Below, in pieces: positions 8,313 to 17,059 of a DNA stretch of 64,000 nt. The stretch spans positions 87,402-151,401 of the forward strand of contig NZ_MOBX01000001.1 of assembly GCF_003732425.1 (NCBI RefSeq), read 5' to 3'. Both the position numbers and the translations under genes were made by a program. The notes below the pieces were generated by a model. That model was given only the letters and a program-made list of their open reading frames with translations. It searched no databases and was not told where the DNA came from. Source of the stretch: Pseudomonas fluorescens. GTDB taxonomy: Bacteria; Pseudomonadota; Gammaproteobacteria; Pseudomonadales; Pseudomonadaceae. The stretch's first letter is position 1, and each line of letters starts with the position of its first letter.

Positions 8313-8591
8313 ATGATCAAATCCTTTCAGCACAAAGGCCTTCGCGGCTTCTATGAAACAGGTTCGACTCGCGGGATTCGTGCCGACCACGCACAACGGC
8401 TGTCGCGCATGCTGCAGTTCATGGATCGCGCTACGCTTCCCGCAGATCTGGACCTTCCGGGTTGGCGCCTGCATCGATTGAAAGGTGAACTGACGGAGTA
8501 CTGGTCGCTGAGCGTTTCAGGCAACTGGCGAGTGATCTTTCGTTTTGTCGGTTCGGATATCGAACTGGTCGATTATCTGGACTACCACTGA
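8313..8591 (+). CDS. higB: HigB-family toxin (type II, RelE superfamily)
   Basis: A 92-residue toxin of the HigB/RelE mRNA-interferase superfamily, which cleaves mRNA at the ribosome. Family hallmarks are the opening MIKSFQHKGLRGFYETGS, the motif LPGWRLHRLKGEL with its conserved Arg and Lys, and the C-terminal WRVIFRF followed by DIELVDYLDYH. The length is typical. As usual for hig modules, the toxin gene precedes the antitoxin gene, here by 14 bp. The ATG at 8313 sits just after two palindromes. A frame extends upstream to 8259 but crosses the operator region, so I reject it. Confidence 0.93.
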   Translation: MIKSFQHKGLRGFYETGSTRGIRADHAQRLSRMLQFMDRATLPADLDLPGWRLHRLKGELTEYWSLSVSGNWRVIFRFVGSDIELVDYLDYH

Positions 8592-8605
8592 CAGGAGGCA
8601 GGCTT

Positions 8606-8893
8606 ATGCCCATGCACAACCCGCCACATCCCGGCGAAACACTACTAATGGATGTTTTGCCCGAGTTAGGAATCAGCGTTACCGAATTGGCCCGGCACCT
8701 TGGCTTCGCACGCCCGCATCTTTCCCGTGTATTACACGGACATGCGCCAATCAGTCCGGATCTGGCTGTGCGCCTTGAGCGTGCCGGCATTGGAAAAGCG
8801 CGCGTGTGGCTAGGCGTACAAACCGACTACGATCTGTGGCAAGCGGAGCATCGCGAGCAACCGGTTATCGAACTGATCGCTGTCCACGCCTGA
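8606..8893 (+). CDS. higA: HigA-family antitoxin (XRE-type DNA-binding)
   Basis: A 95-residue antitoxin that neutralises HigB and represses the operon. It starts with the HigA hallmark HPGETLLMDVLPELGISV. The helix-turn-helix follows (VTELARHLGFARPHLSRVLH), and then the family motif ISPDLAVRLERA. AGGAGG lies 8 nt before the ATG at 8606. The pair is probably one transcript; the C-terminal region would contact the toxin. Confidence 0.94.
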   Translation: MPMHNPPHPGETLLMDVLPELGISVTELARHLGFARPHLSRVLHGHAPISPDLAVRLERAGIGKARVWLGVQTDYDLWQAEHREQPVIELIAVHA

Positions 8894-8905
8894 CACCTCC
8901 AGCCA

Positions 8906-9451
8906 CTACAACTCCCCCGCCACTTGCGCCCGCAAGGCCTTGCCGCCTAGTTGCTCGACCAGCGTCAAGGCAAATTCCAGCGCAGCGCTGGAGCCTTGGG
9001 CTGTGACGCAGTTGCCGTCGACCACCACCGGTTGATCAACAAATGTACAGCCCGAGAGTTGATGACTGACGCCGGGCAAACAGGTCATGCGCCGCTGGCG
9101 CAGCACGCCAAAGGTTTGCAGGGCGATGGCCGGGGATTCGGCGATGGCGGCGAACAGGCGTCCGGCGCTGGCCTGATCCTTGAGCAACTGTTGCAGCGGT
9201 TGATGCGCCGCCAGGTGTTGTGAGCCGACGGCGCCGCCGGGCAAGACGATCAGGTCGAAGGTTTGCGCCAGTACATCGACCAGCATGCCGTCGGCGGTCA
9301 GGCGCGTGCCACGCGCGCAGGTGAGCATACGTCGCCCTTCAATACTGGCCGCCACCACTTCGATACCGGCCCTGCGCAGCACGTCGATCAGGGTCACACT
9401 TTGCAGATCATCGATGCCCTCGGCGAGGGTAATCAGGGCTCTAAAGGTCAT
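8906..9451 (-). CDS. DJ-1/PfpI-family protein lacking the nucleophile cysteine
   Basis: A 181-residue DJ-1/ThiJ/YajL-like alpha-beta protein. The conserved glutamate is present at E11 (LAEGIDDLQSV), as are the central IVLPGGAVG and the C-terminal CVTAQGSSAALEFAL. The nucleophile elbow that normally reads AAIC(A/G)xP reads AAIAESP at residues 101-107, so alanine 104 occupies the usual cysteine site. Deglycase, glyoxalase III or chaperone activity that depends on that cysteine is therefore doubtful. The ATG at 9451 begins the conserved strand. Convergent with higA; monocistronic by appearance. Confidence 0.85.
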   Translation of the reverse strand: MTFRALITLAEGIDDLQSVTLIDVLRRAGIEVVAASIEGRRMLTCARGTRLTADGMLVDVLAQTFDLIVLPGGAVGSQHLAAHQPLQQLLKDQASAGRLFAAIAESPAIALQTFGVLRQRRMTCLPGVSHQLSGCTFVDQPVVVDGNCVTAQGSSAALEFALTLVEQLGGKALRAQVAGEL

Positions 9452-9518
9452 GGGCGTTATCCGCTGGGTGATCTTCCAAGCGTAGTCAGCTTTGTCCGGC
9501 CCTGTTCGCAGACAGCCG

Positions 9519-9968
9519 TTACTTGATGTAAAGCTGGGTCGACATCGTGTTGCGTGGCGCATTGATCGAGGTGTTGCTGAAGCTGAAGGTGCCTTCCTGC
9601 TTGCCCGCCAGATCAAAGGTATAAAGAGACCCGACGGTGTTGCGGCCCGGGGTGCACTCGGTCAGGTTGCCATTATCAAAGGCACAGACCGGCGCTCGGG
9701 TACCGTTCACTTCGAAGCCATCCAGCGTGGCATGCGGCTGACTCTGGCCGTATCCGACTTCCAGTACATAGACCTTGATGCTCGGCCCACTATGATTGCA
9801 TTGGGTCTGCGTCTGCCCATCACCAATGTCTTCCAGGCCACAGGCCGGCGATTGCACCTTGATCACTTTCACTTGGGTCAACGGCGCCGCCGAGGCCGCC
9901 GACGCTACCGGAGCCACGGCCAGCAGCGCTGCAATCAAACCCGAAACCTTTATCCAGCACCTGCTCAT
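9519..9968 (-). CDS. Secreted protein, DUF4879 (YolA)-like
   Basis: A 149-residue exported protein. The first 28 residues form a clear signal peptide (VSGLIAALLAVAPVASAASA). The mature part is rich in Gly, Thr and Asn and has three cysteines, at Cys43 (SPACGLED), in TQCNHSGP and in PVCAFDNG, with a fourth in LTECTPGR, so up to two disulfides are possible. Motifs such as VYVLEVGYGQSQ and TLDGFEVNG recall DUF4879/YolA-like proteins; this is from memory and uncertain. The function is unknown. It lies 67 bp upstream of the DJ-1-like gene in the same direction. Confidence 0.7.
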   Translation of the reverse strand: MSRCWIKVSGLIAALLAVAPVASAASAAPLTQVKVIKVQSPACGLEDIGDGQTQTQCNHSGPSIKVYVLEVGYGQSQPHATLDGFEVNGTRAPVCAFDNGNLTECTPGRNTVGSLYTFDLAGKQEGTFSFSNTSINAPRNTMSTQLYIK

Positions 9969-10190
9969 ACCCTTCCCGCCCCGAAAAAATCAGCGCGCAG
10001 TATGGCGCAGTTGCCTTCAACGCAAAACTTCGCCGACGATCGACACCAACAACCGCCATATTCCTCACGCTGCTGGTATGATGCGCGGCTTTTTCCGGCC
10101 CACCACAATTTTTCAGGCGCTTACGACGGTCTGTGCTTTGCTGTTGAGGTCGATACATTCACGGCGCCACGCGCGCCACGGGGAGCAGAC

Positions 10191-11486
10191 ATGCTGGAAA
10201 GGCTGTTTCAACTCAAGGCACACAACACCAACGTGCGCACCGAGATTCTGGCGGGCATCACGACTTTCTTGGCCATGGCCTACATTCTGTTCGTCAACCC
10301 GAGCATCCTCGGCGAGACCGGCATGGACAAAGGCGCGGTGTTTGTCGCCACCTGCCTGGCCGCCGCGATCGGTTCGACGATCATGGGCCTGATCGCCAAC
10401 TATCCGATTGCCCTCGCTCCGGGCATGGGTCTGAACGCCTTCTTCACTTACACTGTGGTTCTGCACATGGGCCACACGTGGCAAGTGGCGTTAGGCGCGG
10501 TATTCATCTCGGCGGTGTGCTTCTTCCTGCTGTCGATCTTCCGCATCCGTGAATGGATCATCAACAGCATTCCGCTGCCACTGCGCTCGGCGATTGCCGC
10601 CGGTATCGGCCTGTTCCTGGCTCTGATCGCCCTGCACAACGCCGGTATCGTGGTCAGCAACCCGGCGACCATGGTCGGCCTCGGTGAGCTGAGAGCGCCG
10701 GCACCGATCCTTGCCACCCTCGGTTTCGCCCTGATCGTTGCCCTCGAAGCGCTGAAAGTGCGTGGTGCGGTGTTGATTGGCATTCTAGCGGTGACCATCA
10801 CTTCCATCGCCTTTGGCTTCACCGCGTTCAACGGCGTGACGTCGATGCCACCTTCGCTGGCCCCGACCTTCATGCAACTAGACATCAAAGGCGCACTGGA
10901 CATTGGTCTGGTCAGCGTGATTTTCGCCTTCCTGTTCGTCGACCTGTTCGACAACTCCGGCACCCTGATCGGCGTCGCCAAGCGCGCCGGCCTGATGGGC
11001 AAGGACGGCCACATGCCGAAAATGGGTCGTGCGCTGATCGCCGACAGCACCGCGGCCATGGCCGGTTCGCTGCTGGGCACCTCGACCACCACCAGCTACA
11101 TCGAGTCCGCTGCGGGCGTGAGTGCTGGCGGCCGTACCGGTCTGACTGCTGTTGTCGTCGCGATTCTGTTCCTGCTGGCGTTGTTCTTCTCGCCACTGGC
11201 GGCCAGCGTTCCGGCTTTCGCCACGGCACCGGCGCTGCTGTTCGTCGCCGTCTTGATGATGTCGGGCCTGGCGGAAATAGACTGGGACGACATCACCGTC
11301 GCCGCGCCGGTCGTGGTCACCGCGCTGGCCATGCCGTTCACTTACTCGATCGCCAACGGCATCGCGTTCGGCTTCATCGCCTGGACCGTGATCAAGTTGC
11401 TGTCCGGCCGCGCTCGTGAGCTGAACCCGGCGCTGGTGATTCTGTCGATTCTGTTTGTGATCAAGTTGGGTTGGTTCAACGCATGA
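10191..11486 (+). CDS. NCS2-family purine permease (AzgA-like)
   Basis: A 431-residue inner-membrane permease of the AzgA branch of NCS2, expected to take up adenine, guanine or hypoxanthine by proton symport. Diagnostic blocks are [19 protein letters not shown] near the N-terminus, [35 protein letters not shown] and the substrate-region [17 protein letters not shown]. Length fits the family. The ATG at 10191 follows GGGGAG; the open frame extends far upstream but only as non-conserved residues. Its stop overlaps the trmA start by an ATGA, so the two genes are translationally coupled. Exact base specificity cannot be read from sequence. Confidence 0.92.
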   Translation: MLERLFQLKAHNTNVRTEILAGITTFLAMAYILFVNPSILGETGMDKGAVFVATCLAAAIGSTIMGLIANYPIALAPGMGLNAFFTYTVVLHMGHTWQVALGAVFISAVCFFLLSIFRIREWIINSIPLPLRSAIAAGIGLFLALIALHNAGIVVSNPATMVGLGELRAPAPILATLGFALIVALEALKVRGAVLIGILAVTITSIAFGFTAFNGVTSMPPSLAPTFMQLDIKGALDIGLVSVIFAFLFVDLFDNSGTLIGVAKRAGLMGKDGHMPKMGRALIADSTAAMAGSLLGTSTTTSYIESAAGVSAGGRTGLTAVVVAILFLLALFFSPLAASVPAFATAPALLFVAVLMMSGLAEIDWDDITVAAPVVVTALAMPFTYSIANGIAFGFIAWTVIKLLSGRARELNPALVILSILFVIKLGWFNA

Positions 11487-12562
11487 CTTTCGATTCCCAG
11501 GCTTACGCCGAGCAACTTGAAGCCAAGGTCACGCGTTTGCGTGACCTGCTGGCGCCGTTCGATGCCCCCGAGCCGACGGTGTTCGACTCGCCGCTGCAGA
11601 ACTTCCGCCTGCGCGCCGAATTCCGCCTGTGGCGCGAGGGTGGCGAGCGGCATTACGCGATGTTCTCCCAGGACGACAAACGCACGCCGATCCTGATCGA
11701 AGAGTTCCCGATCGCCAGCCTGCGCATCAATCAATTGATGCCGCAACTGAAGGCGGCATGGCAGGCCAGTTCGGCGCTGAGCCACAAGCTGTTTCAGGTC
11801 GAGTTCCTGACCACGCTGTCCGGCGATGCAATGATCACCCTGTGCTATCACCGCCCGCTGGATGCCCACTGGCATGCCGCTGCGACTCAGTTGTCGGCAG
11901 ATCTGGGCGTCAGCATCATTGGTCGCTCGAAGGGTAAACGCGAAGTGCTGGGCCTCGATTACGTGGTCGAGAAACTTGAGGTCGGCGGCCGCACCTTCAG
12001 CTATCGCCAACCAGAAGGCGCGTTCACCCAGCCTAACGGCACGGTGAACCAGAAGATGCTCAACTGGGCGTACGAAGCACTGGGCGATCGCAGCGATGAT
12101 TTGCTGGAGCTGTATTGCGGCAATGGCAACTTCACCCTGCCGCTCGCCACGCGCGTGCGCAAAGTGCTGGCCACCGAAATCAGCAAGACCTCGGTCAACG
12201 CCGCCCTGAGCAACCTCAGCGAAAACGCTGTGGATAACGTCACATTGGTGCGCTTGTCCGCCGAAGAACTGACCGAAGCGCTCAATGACGTGCGCCCGTT
12301 CCGTCGCCTGCAGGGTATCGACCTGAAGAGCTACGAATTCGGCACCGTCTTCGTCGACCCGCCACGCGCCGGCATGGACCCGGACACCTGCGAGCTGACC
12401 CGCCGCTTCGACAACATCCTGTACATCTCCTGCAACCCGGACACCCTGGCGGCGAACATCGCCCAGTTGCACGACACGCACCGCATTACCCAGTGCGCGT
12501 TGTTCGACCAGTTCCCGTGGACGCATCACATGGAATCGGGTGTGCTGCTGAGCCGCCGTTGA
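11483..12562 (+). CDS. trmA: tRNA (uracil(54)-C5)-methyltransferase TrmA
   Basis: A 359-residue SAM-dependent enzyme that makes ribothymidine at position 54 of the tRNA T-loop. The SAM motif [14 protein letters not shown] lies at about 208-221, the catalytic block VFVDPPRAG at 289-297, the nucleophile Cys317 in YISCNPDTL, and the general-base Glu351 in HHMESGV. Length agrees with E. coli TrmA (366). The ATG at 11483 overlaps the permease stop. A bidirectional terminator follows. Confidence 0.96.
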   Translation: MTFDSQAYAEQLEAKVTRLRDLLAPFDAPEPTVFDSPLQNFRLRAEFRLWREGGERHYAMFSQDDKRTPILIEEFPIASLRINQLMPQLKAAWQASSALSHKLFQVEFLTTLSGDAMITLCYHRPLDAHWHAAATQLSADLGVSIIGRSKGKREVLGLDYVVEKLEVGGRTFSYRQPEGAFTQPNGTVNQKMLNWAYEALGDRSDDLLELYCGNGNFTLPLATRVRKVLATEISKTSVNAALSNLSENAVDNVTLVRLSAEELTEALNDVRPFRRLQGIDLKSYEFGTVFVDPPRAGMDPDTCELTRRFDNILYISCNPDTLAANIAQLHDTHRITQCALFDQFPWTHHMESGVLLSRR

Positions 12563-12579
12563 TTGCTAATGCAGGAACG

Positions 12580-12608
12580 AAAAAGCCGTCGTGATTGACG
12601 GCTTTTTT
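12580..12608 (+). terminator. Rho-independent terminator after trmA
   Basis: The stem AAAAGCCGTC / GACGGCTTTT has a 6-nt loop and a run of six T on the plus strand. The A-run on the other side would also let it work on the minus strand. Confidence 0.88.
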
Positions 12609-12628
12609 GTGGGTGATGATTTTTGTTT

Positions 12629-12643
12629 GTGCGATCACCGAAC
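12629..12643. promoter_or_regulatory. PcaR-like box upstream of aroQ
   Basis: Read on the minus strand the site is GTTCGGTGATCGCAC, which differs at two of 15 positions from the box at 17060-17074. It lies 115 bp before the aroQ start codon. Confidence 0.55.
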
Positions 12644-12681
12644 AAAATACGCCGACGTAAACGTCGTCTAATTGACCGATG

Positions 12682-12701
12682 TAACCATCTAGTACATTTT
12701 A
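12682..12701 (+). promoter_or_regulatory. Shared quinate-cluster promoter motif, aroQ copy
   Basis: The sequence fits TAACC-N3-TAGTACA-N-TTTA and is identical at 16 of 20 positions to the copy in the quiC-MFS region (17033-17052, minus strand). A TTGACC at 12672-12677 could be the -35 element, with TACATT inside the motif as the -10. It may also bind the TetR regulator of the cluster. Confidence 0.5.
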
Positions 12702-12758
12702 TCTCCACAGGCTGAAACCCTCGGCCAAAGCCAAAAACAATAAGTGGAGTTACCCCTC

Positions 12759-13199
12759 ATGCCCCCTATCGTTCTGGTGCTCAACGGCCCGAACCTGAAC
12801 CTGCTCGGCACTCGCGAGCCGGCGACTTACGGTCACGAAACCCTGGCAGATATCTCGGCGTTGTGCGGTCGCGCCGCCGAAGAGTTTGGCTTGGCCGTGG
12901 AGTTTCGCCAGACCAATCACGAAGGCGAACTGCTCGACTGGATTCACGCCGCCCGTGGCCGTTGTGCCGGGATCGTGATCAATCCGGCCGCGTGGACGCA
13001 TACTTCGGTGGCGATTCGCGATGCCTTGGTAGCCAGTGAGTTGCCGGTGATCGAAGTGCACCTGTCCAACGTCCACGCCCGCGAGCCGTTTCGTCATCAC
13101 TCATTCGTCTCGGCGATCGCCACGGCGGTGATGTGTGGATTTGGCAGTCATGGCTATCGCTTGGCGCTGGAGCATTTCAGCCAGCGGTTGAAGGGGTAA
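12759..13199 (+). CDS. aroQ: Type II 3-dehydroquinate dehydratase
   Basis: A 146-residue type II dehydroquinase that forms dodecamers and interconverts 3-dehydroquinate and 3-dehydroshikimate. The motif [18 protein letters not shown] carries catalytic Arg19 and Tyr24; [19 protein letters not shown] and [18 protein letters not shown] supply the substrate Asn, Glu and His residues. The ATG at 12759 begins at the usual N-terminus. The position with shikimate dehydrogenase, QuiC and an importer points to a catabolic role in quinate degradation rather than the biosynthetic copy. It is followed at 5 bp by the dehydrogenase gene. Confidence 0.96.
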   Translation: MPPIVLVLNGPNLNLLGTREPATYGHETLADISALCGRAAEEFGLAVEFRQTNHEGELLDWIHAARGRCAGIVINPAAWTHTSVAIRDALVASELPVIEVHLSNVHAREPFRHHSFVSAIATAVMCGFGSHGYRLALEHFSQRLKG

Positions 13200-13204
13200 C
13201 GCGC

Positions 13205-14059
13205 ATGTCTCGCTCTAAGGTGATACTCGCCGGGCTGATCGGCGCCGGCATTCAGGCTTCGCGCACGCCGGCGCTGCATGAGCACGAAGGTGATGCACAA
13301 GGCATGCGTTACCTGTACCGACTGATTGATCTCGATCAGCTGAAAATCGACAGCACCGCCCTGCCCGACCTGCTGCTGGCGGCCGAGCGGATGAACTACA
13401 CCGGACTGAACATCACGTTTCCGTGCAAGCAGACCATCATCCCGCTGCTCGACGAATTGTCGGAGGAAGCCAAGGGCATCGGCGCGGTGAACACGGTGGT
13501 GTTGAAGGACGGTAAACGTGTCGGCCATAACACCGACTGCCTTGGTTTCGCCGAAGGTTTTCGCCGCGGTCTGAAGGACGCTGCCCTTGAACGCGTCGTC
13601 CAGATGGGCGCCGGTGGCGCAGGCGCTGCAGTGGCCCACGCACTGTTGAGCGAAGGCGTACAGCAACTGAGCATTTTTGATGTCGATCGTGAACGTGCCG
13701 AGAGTCTGGCGAACAATCTCAATCAGCATTTCGGCTCAGGTCGCGCGGTGGCCGGGCGGGACCTGCCGGGCACGCTGAATCAGGCCGATGGTCTGGTCAA
13801 CACCACGCCGATGGGCATGGCCAAACTGCCGGGCATGCCGGTGCCGGTCGAGCTGTTGCGCAAGGAATTGTGGGTGGCGGAGATTGTGTACTTCCCGCTG
13901 GAAACCGAACTGCTGCGCAACGCGAGAGCGCTGGGTTGCCGGACGCTGGATGGCGGCAATATGGCGGTGTTTCAGGCGGTGAAGGCGTTTGAATTGTTCA
14001 GCGGCGTGGCGCCGGATGCGCAGCGGATGCTCGCGCATTTTCAAAGCATGAATGGCTGA
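13205..14059 (+). CDS. Shikimate dehydrogenase homologue (catabolic, quinate/shikimate type)
   Basis: A 284-residue AroE-superfamily enzyme, expected to oxidise shikimate or quinate with NAD(P). Substrate-site residues are visible: S19-R20-T21 (QASRTPALHEHE), catalytic Lys75 in LNITFPCKQ and Asp111 in GHNTDCLGF. The nucleotide loop is QMGAGGAGAAVAHAL. The opening differs from biosynthetic AroE and resembles RifI/YdiB-type paralogues that sit beside aroQ and quiC in pseudomonads. The ATG at 13205 lies 5 bp after the aroQ stop, so both are on one transcript. Which substrate it prefers is not decidable here. Confidence 0.9.
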   Translation: MSRSKVILAGLIGAGIQASRTPALHEHEGDAQGMRYLYRLIDLDQLKIDSTALPDLLLAAERMNYTGLNITFPCKQTIIPLLDELSEEAKGIGAVNTVVLKDGKRVGHNTDCLGFAEGFRRGLKDAALERVVQMGAGGAGAAVAHALLSEGVQQLSIFDVDRERAESLANNLNQHFGSGRAVAGRDLPGTLNQADGLVNTTPMGMAKLPGMPVPVELLRKELWVAEIVYFPLETELLRNARALGCRTLDGGNMAVFQAVKAFELFSGVAPDAQRMLAHFQSMNG

Positions 14060-14066
14060 ACGCTTT

Positions 14067-14165
14067 CCCCCTGTGGGAGCGAGCCTGCTCGCGAAGGCGT
14101 ACGGCCAGCCAATACATCTATTGACTGACACACCGCTTTCGCGAGCAGGCTCGCTCCCACAGGGG
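14067..14165. repeat. REP doublet, family A (GTGGGAGCGAGCCTGCTCGCGA)
   Basis: Two arms in inverted orientation, at 14067-14099 and 14134-14165, each with the internal palindrome GCGAGCCTGCTCGC. It fills the gap between the convergent dehydrogenase and TetR genes. Confidence 0.9.
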
Positions 14166-14171
14166 AATGTG

Positions 14172-14849
14172 TCAGGCCTGCAGGTAACGCAACACCGACT
14201 CGCAAATCATCTCGCGATGCCGCTGCTTGATGCTTTCATCCGGCAGATCGATCTGAAAAATCTCGCCAAACGTGTGCCGGTTCGACACACGGTAGAAGCA
14301 GAACGAACTGATCAGCAAATGCACATCCAGCGCATCCAGCCCCGCACGGAAAACCCCTTCAGCAGCACCACGACGCAGAATCTCGCCGAGTGAATCGAGG
14401 ATGGTGTTGTTCATCGCCTTGATCGCGTCGGAACGCTTCACATATTCGGCGTTGTGGATGTTTTCGATGCTGACGATGCGCACGAAATCGACGTTACGGT
14501 CGTGGTGATCGAAGGTGAACTCCACCAGTCGCCGAATCGCCTCGACCGGCGCCAGTTCGGCCAGGTGCAGACGGTTTTCGGTGCTGCGGATATCGCCGTA
14601 AAGTTTCTCCAGCACCTCGACGTACAACTGCTCCTTACTGCCGAAGTAGTAATAGATCATGCGCTTGGAGGTGTGGATGCGCTCGGCGATCGCGTCGACG
14701 CGGGCACCGGACAAGCCTTGCTGGACGAACTCGACGATCGCCTCCTGCAAGATGTTCTCGCGGGTCTTTTCCGGGTTGTTCTTGCGACTCTTGCGCGGCT
14801 CTAAAGCGGATACGACAGGAGCTGCGGAAAGTTCTGGATTTATTGTCAT
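14172..14849 (-). CDS. TetR-family regulator of the quinate cluster
   Basis: A 225-residue TetR-type regulator. The helix-turn-helix lies near residues 30-75: TRENILQEAIVEFVQQGLSG, then AIAERIHTSKRMIYYYFGSK. The ligand domain follows, and the C-terminal half resembles the YP_C_TetR group (PVEAIRRLVEFTFDHHDRN). It is 102 bp upstream of quiC in the same direction and follows a REP element. From context it should sense a quinate-pathway intermediate and control aroQ, quiC and the MFS gene. That role and the ligand are inference. Confidence 0.88.
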   Translation of the reverse strand: MTINPELSAAPVVSALEPRKSRKNNPEKTRENILQEAIVEFVQQGLSGARVDAIAERIHTSKRMIYYYFGSKEQLYVEVLEKLYGDIRSTENRLHLAELAPVEAIRRLVEFTFDHHDRNVDFVRIVSIENIHNAEYVKRSDAIKAMNNTILDSLGEILRRGAAEGVFRAGLDALDVHLLISSFCFYRVSNRHTFGEIFQIDLPDESIKQRHREMICESVLRYLQA

Positions 14850-14951
14850 TGCGGGCTCACGGCCATCACTGCACAGGTTGGCGATTATGGGCCGCGCTGC
14901 ACAGTGAAGGAAGCCACGCGGCCCGTGTTTACTCCCGCGTTTACGAATTTC

Positions 14952-16853
14952 CTACAACTTCGCCTGGCGCACGGCGCCGCTGCGTGATTTGGCCATCGCC
15001 GCCAGACGCACCGCAACGTTCGCTGCGCCGTAACCGGCATAGCCGTTCTTGCGCTGGATGATCTCGAAGAAGAAACGCCCTTCAAACGGTTCGGTGTAGA
15101 CGTGAAACAGCTCGCCGCCCTGCGCATCACGGTCGTAGAGCACGTTGAAATACGCCAGCTCACTGAGAAACTCATCGTCGAAATCGAAGCGCGCAGCGAG
15201 GTCATCGTAATAGTTGAGCGGGATATCCAGCAGCGGCACGCCGGCTTCTTTGGCGCGACTGACTTCGGCGAAGATGTCGTCACAATCGAAGGCGATGTGG
15301 TGCACACCGGAACCGCGATAACTCGACAGCGCGTGGGAAATGGCGGTGTTGCGGTTCTCGGAAATATTCAGCGGCAAGCGGATCGAACTATCGCGGCTAC
15401 GCAAGGCGCGGCTCTTCACCAGACCGTATGGGTCGGGCAACACCACTTCGTCATCCGCCTCGAAATCCAGCAGACTTTTATAGAACAGCACCCAACTGTC
15501 GAGGCTGTCGGCCGGCAACGCCATGGCCATGTGGTCGATGCGTTTCAGACCGCCACGGGCCGGAGCATCTGCCAGCAGATTGAAGTCGGTGCCATAAACG
15601 TCGGCTTGTTCATCCACCAGATAAATCAGGCTGCCATCCGGCGCGCGCACCGCTGCCAGTTCCAGCTCGTTGGGGCCGACCAGTCCGCGATACGGTTGAC
15701 CTCTGTAAGCGACGGCGCGGGCCAATGCACTGGCGCTGTCCTTGACCCGCACAGCCGTCGCGCACAGCGACGGGCCGTGAGCCTCGAAGAAGCTGTGAGC
15801 GAATGAATACGGTTCGGAGTTGAGGATCAGATTGATGTCGCCCTGACGCAACAGGCTCACGCTCTTGGAGCGATGCTGCCCGGCCTTGACGAAACCGAGG
15901 CGCTCCAGCCAATGGCTGAGTTTCGCGCCGAGTGCTTCGTCGACGGCAAACTCGAGAAACTCGATGCCGTTGTACTCGCTGGCTTTCGGTGTTTCGAACA
16001 GGATTTCGCGGTTGGCCACAGGCTGGGCTTCCTGCTCCAGGCGTTGGCGGGTTTTCTCTTCCAGGTACAGCAGCGAGCGCAAACCGTCCGCAGCATTGGC
16101 CCGTGGCGGTGCGGCGCGGAAGCCGTCGTTGAAGATTTCCAGCGACAGTGGCCCGGTGTAGCCACTCTGGATGATCGGCGCGAGGAAGCCCGGCAGATCG
16201 AATTCGCCTTGCCCCGGGAAGCAGCGGAAATGCCGGCTCCACTCCAGTACATCCATGGCCAGGATCGGCGCGTCGGCCATTTGCACGAAGAAGATCTTGT
16301 CGCCGGGAATGTCGGCGATTGCGCGCGGATCGCCCTTCAGCGACAAGGTATGAAAGCTGTCGAGCAACACGCCGAGGCTCGGGTGATCGGCCTGACGCAC
16401 GATGTCCCAGACCTGTTGATAAGTGTTCACATGCCGGCCCCAGGCCAGCGCCTCGTAACCGATGCGCAAACCGCGCGCGCCAGCATGCTCAGCCAGCAGG
16501 CGCAGGTCATCGACGAGGATTTGCTGATCACCGACACTGTCAGCAGAAGCGTTACTGCAGACCAGCACCAGGTCGGTGCCCAGTTCCTGCATCAGGTCGA
16601 ACTTGCGCTCGGCCCGCTCGAGATTGCGCGCCAGCCGATCGCGGCGGCAGCCTTCGAAATCGCGGAACGGCTGAAACAGGGTGATGGCGATGCCGAGGTC
16701 GGCGCACATCTGTTTAATTTCCCGCGGACTGCCGTCGTAGTACAGGAGGTCGTTTTCGAAAATTTCCACCCCGTCGAACCCGGCGGCGGCGATGGCTTCG
16801 AGTTTTTCCGGCAGGGTGCCGCTCAAGGAGACGGTGGCAATGGAACGCTGCAT
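14952..16853 (-). CDS. quiC: 3-dehydroshikimate dehydratase QuiC (TIM-barrel/HPPD-like fusion)
   Basis: A 633-residue two-domain enzyme that turns 3-dehydroshikimate into protocatechuate. The N-terminal half (about 1-280) is an AP-endonuclease-2-type TIM barrel; metal ligands are recognisable in GYEALAWG (Glu), LLDSFHTLS (Asp/His), FFVQMAD (Gln) and LSLEIFND (Glu). The C-terminal half (about 295-620) is a VOC fold like 4-hydroxyphenylpyruvate dioxygenase, with HMAMALPADS, VHHIAFDC and FFEIIQRK. This fusion is known from Pseudomonas QuiC1. Product feeds the protocatechuate branch of the beta-ketoadipate pathway. Divergent from the MFS importer, with shared operators between them. Confidence 0.93.
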   Translation of the reverse strand: MQRSIATVSLSGTLPEKLEAIAAAGFDGVEIFENDLLYYDGSPREIKQMCADLGIAITLFQPFRDFEGCRRDRLARNLERAERKFDLMQELGTDLVLVCSNASADSVGDQQILVDDLRLLAEHAGARGLRIGYEALAWGRHVNTYQQVWDIVRQADHPSLGVLLDSFHTLSLKGDPRAIADIPGDKIFFVQMADAPILAMDVLEWSRHFRCFPGQGEFDLPGFLAPIIQSGYTGPLSLEIFNDGFRAAPPRANAADGLRSLLYLEEKTRQRLEQEAQPVANREILFETPKASEYNGIEFLEFAVDEALGAKLSHWLERLGFVKAGQHRSKSVSLLRQGDINLILNSEPYSFAHSFFEAHGPSLCATAVRVKDSASALARAVAYRGQPYRGLVGPNELELAAVRAPDGSLIYLVDEQADVYGTDFNLLADAPARGGLKRIDHMAMALPADSLDSWVLFYKSLLDFEADDEVVLPDPYGLVKSRALRSRDSSIRLPLNISENRNTAISHALSSYRGSGVHHIAFDCDDIFAEVSRAKEAGVPLLDIPLNYYDDLAARFDFDDEFLSELAYFNVLYDRDAQGGELFHVYTEPFEGRFFFEIIQRKNGYAGYGAANVAVRLAAMAKSRSGAVRQAKL

Positions 16854-16889
16854 GTTTCAACTCCCGGACTGCGCCGTTCTTATCTTCAA

Positions 16890-16976
16890 TGTAGGAGCTG
16901 CCGAACGCTGCGATGGTTTGATCTGATTCTCGGAAAAGCAAAATCAAAAGATCGCAGCCTGCGGCAGCTCCTACAC
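16890..16976. repeat. REP doublet, family B (GTAGGAGCTGCCGAAGGCTGCGA)
   Basis: Inverted arms at about 16890-16912 and 16944-16976 flank a short loop with AATCAAAAGATCG. It sits upstream of quiC, about 36 bp from its start codon, so it lies in the quiC leader. Confidence 0.85.
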
Positions 16977-17032
16977 GGGATGGTTTTTTTATCGTAGGGA
17001 AATTATTGGCTGCATCCTTTCCGGCAGCAATT

Positions 17033-17052
17033 TAAAGTGTACTACCCGGTTA
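17033..17052 (-). promoter_or_regulatory. Shared quinate-cluster promoter motif, quiC-MFS copy
   Basis: On the minus strand this reads as TAACC-GGG-TAGTACA-C-TTTA, matching 16 of 20 positions of the aroQ copy. It contains the near-palindrome ACTACCCGGTTAGT, a shape common for TetR-family operators. TACACT within it could serve as -10 for quiC. Confidence 0.5.
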
Positions 17053-17059
17053 GTTTTGC

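Noticed and set aside
10191..10191. Purine riboswitch before the NCS2 permease
   Set aside because: No purine-aptamer core is recognisable in 9969-10190.
14067..14165. REP doublets as CRISPR-like or attachment sites
   Set aside because: They are dispersed inverted palindromes with variable loops, not regularly spaced direct repeats, and they lack associated cas or integrase genes.
15873..16997. Long plus-strand frame opposite quiC
   Set aside because: Antisense shadow of quiC; no conserved motifs.
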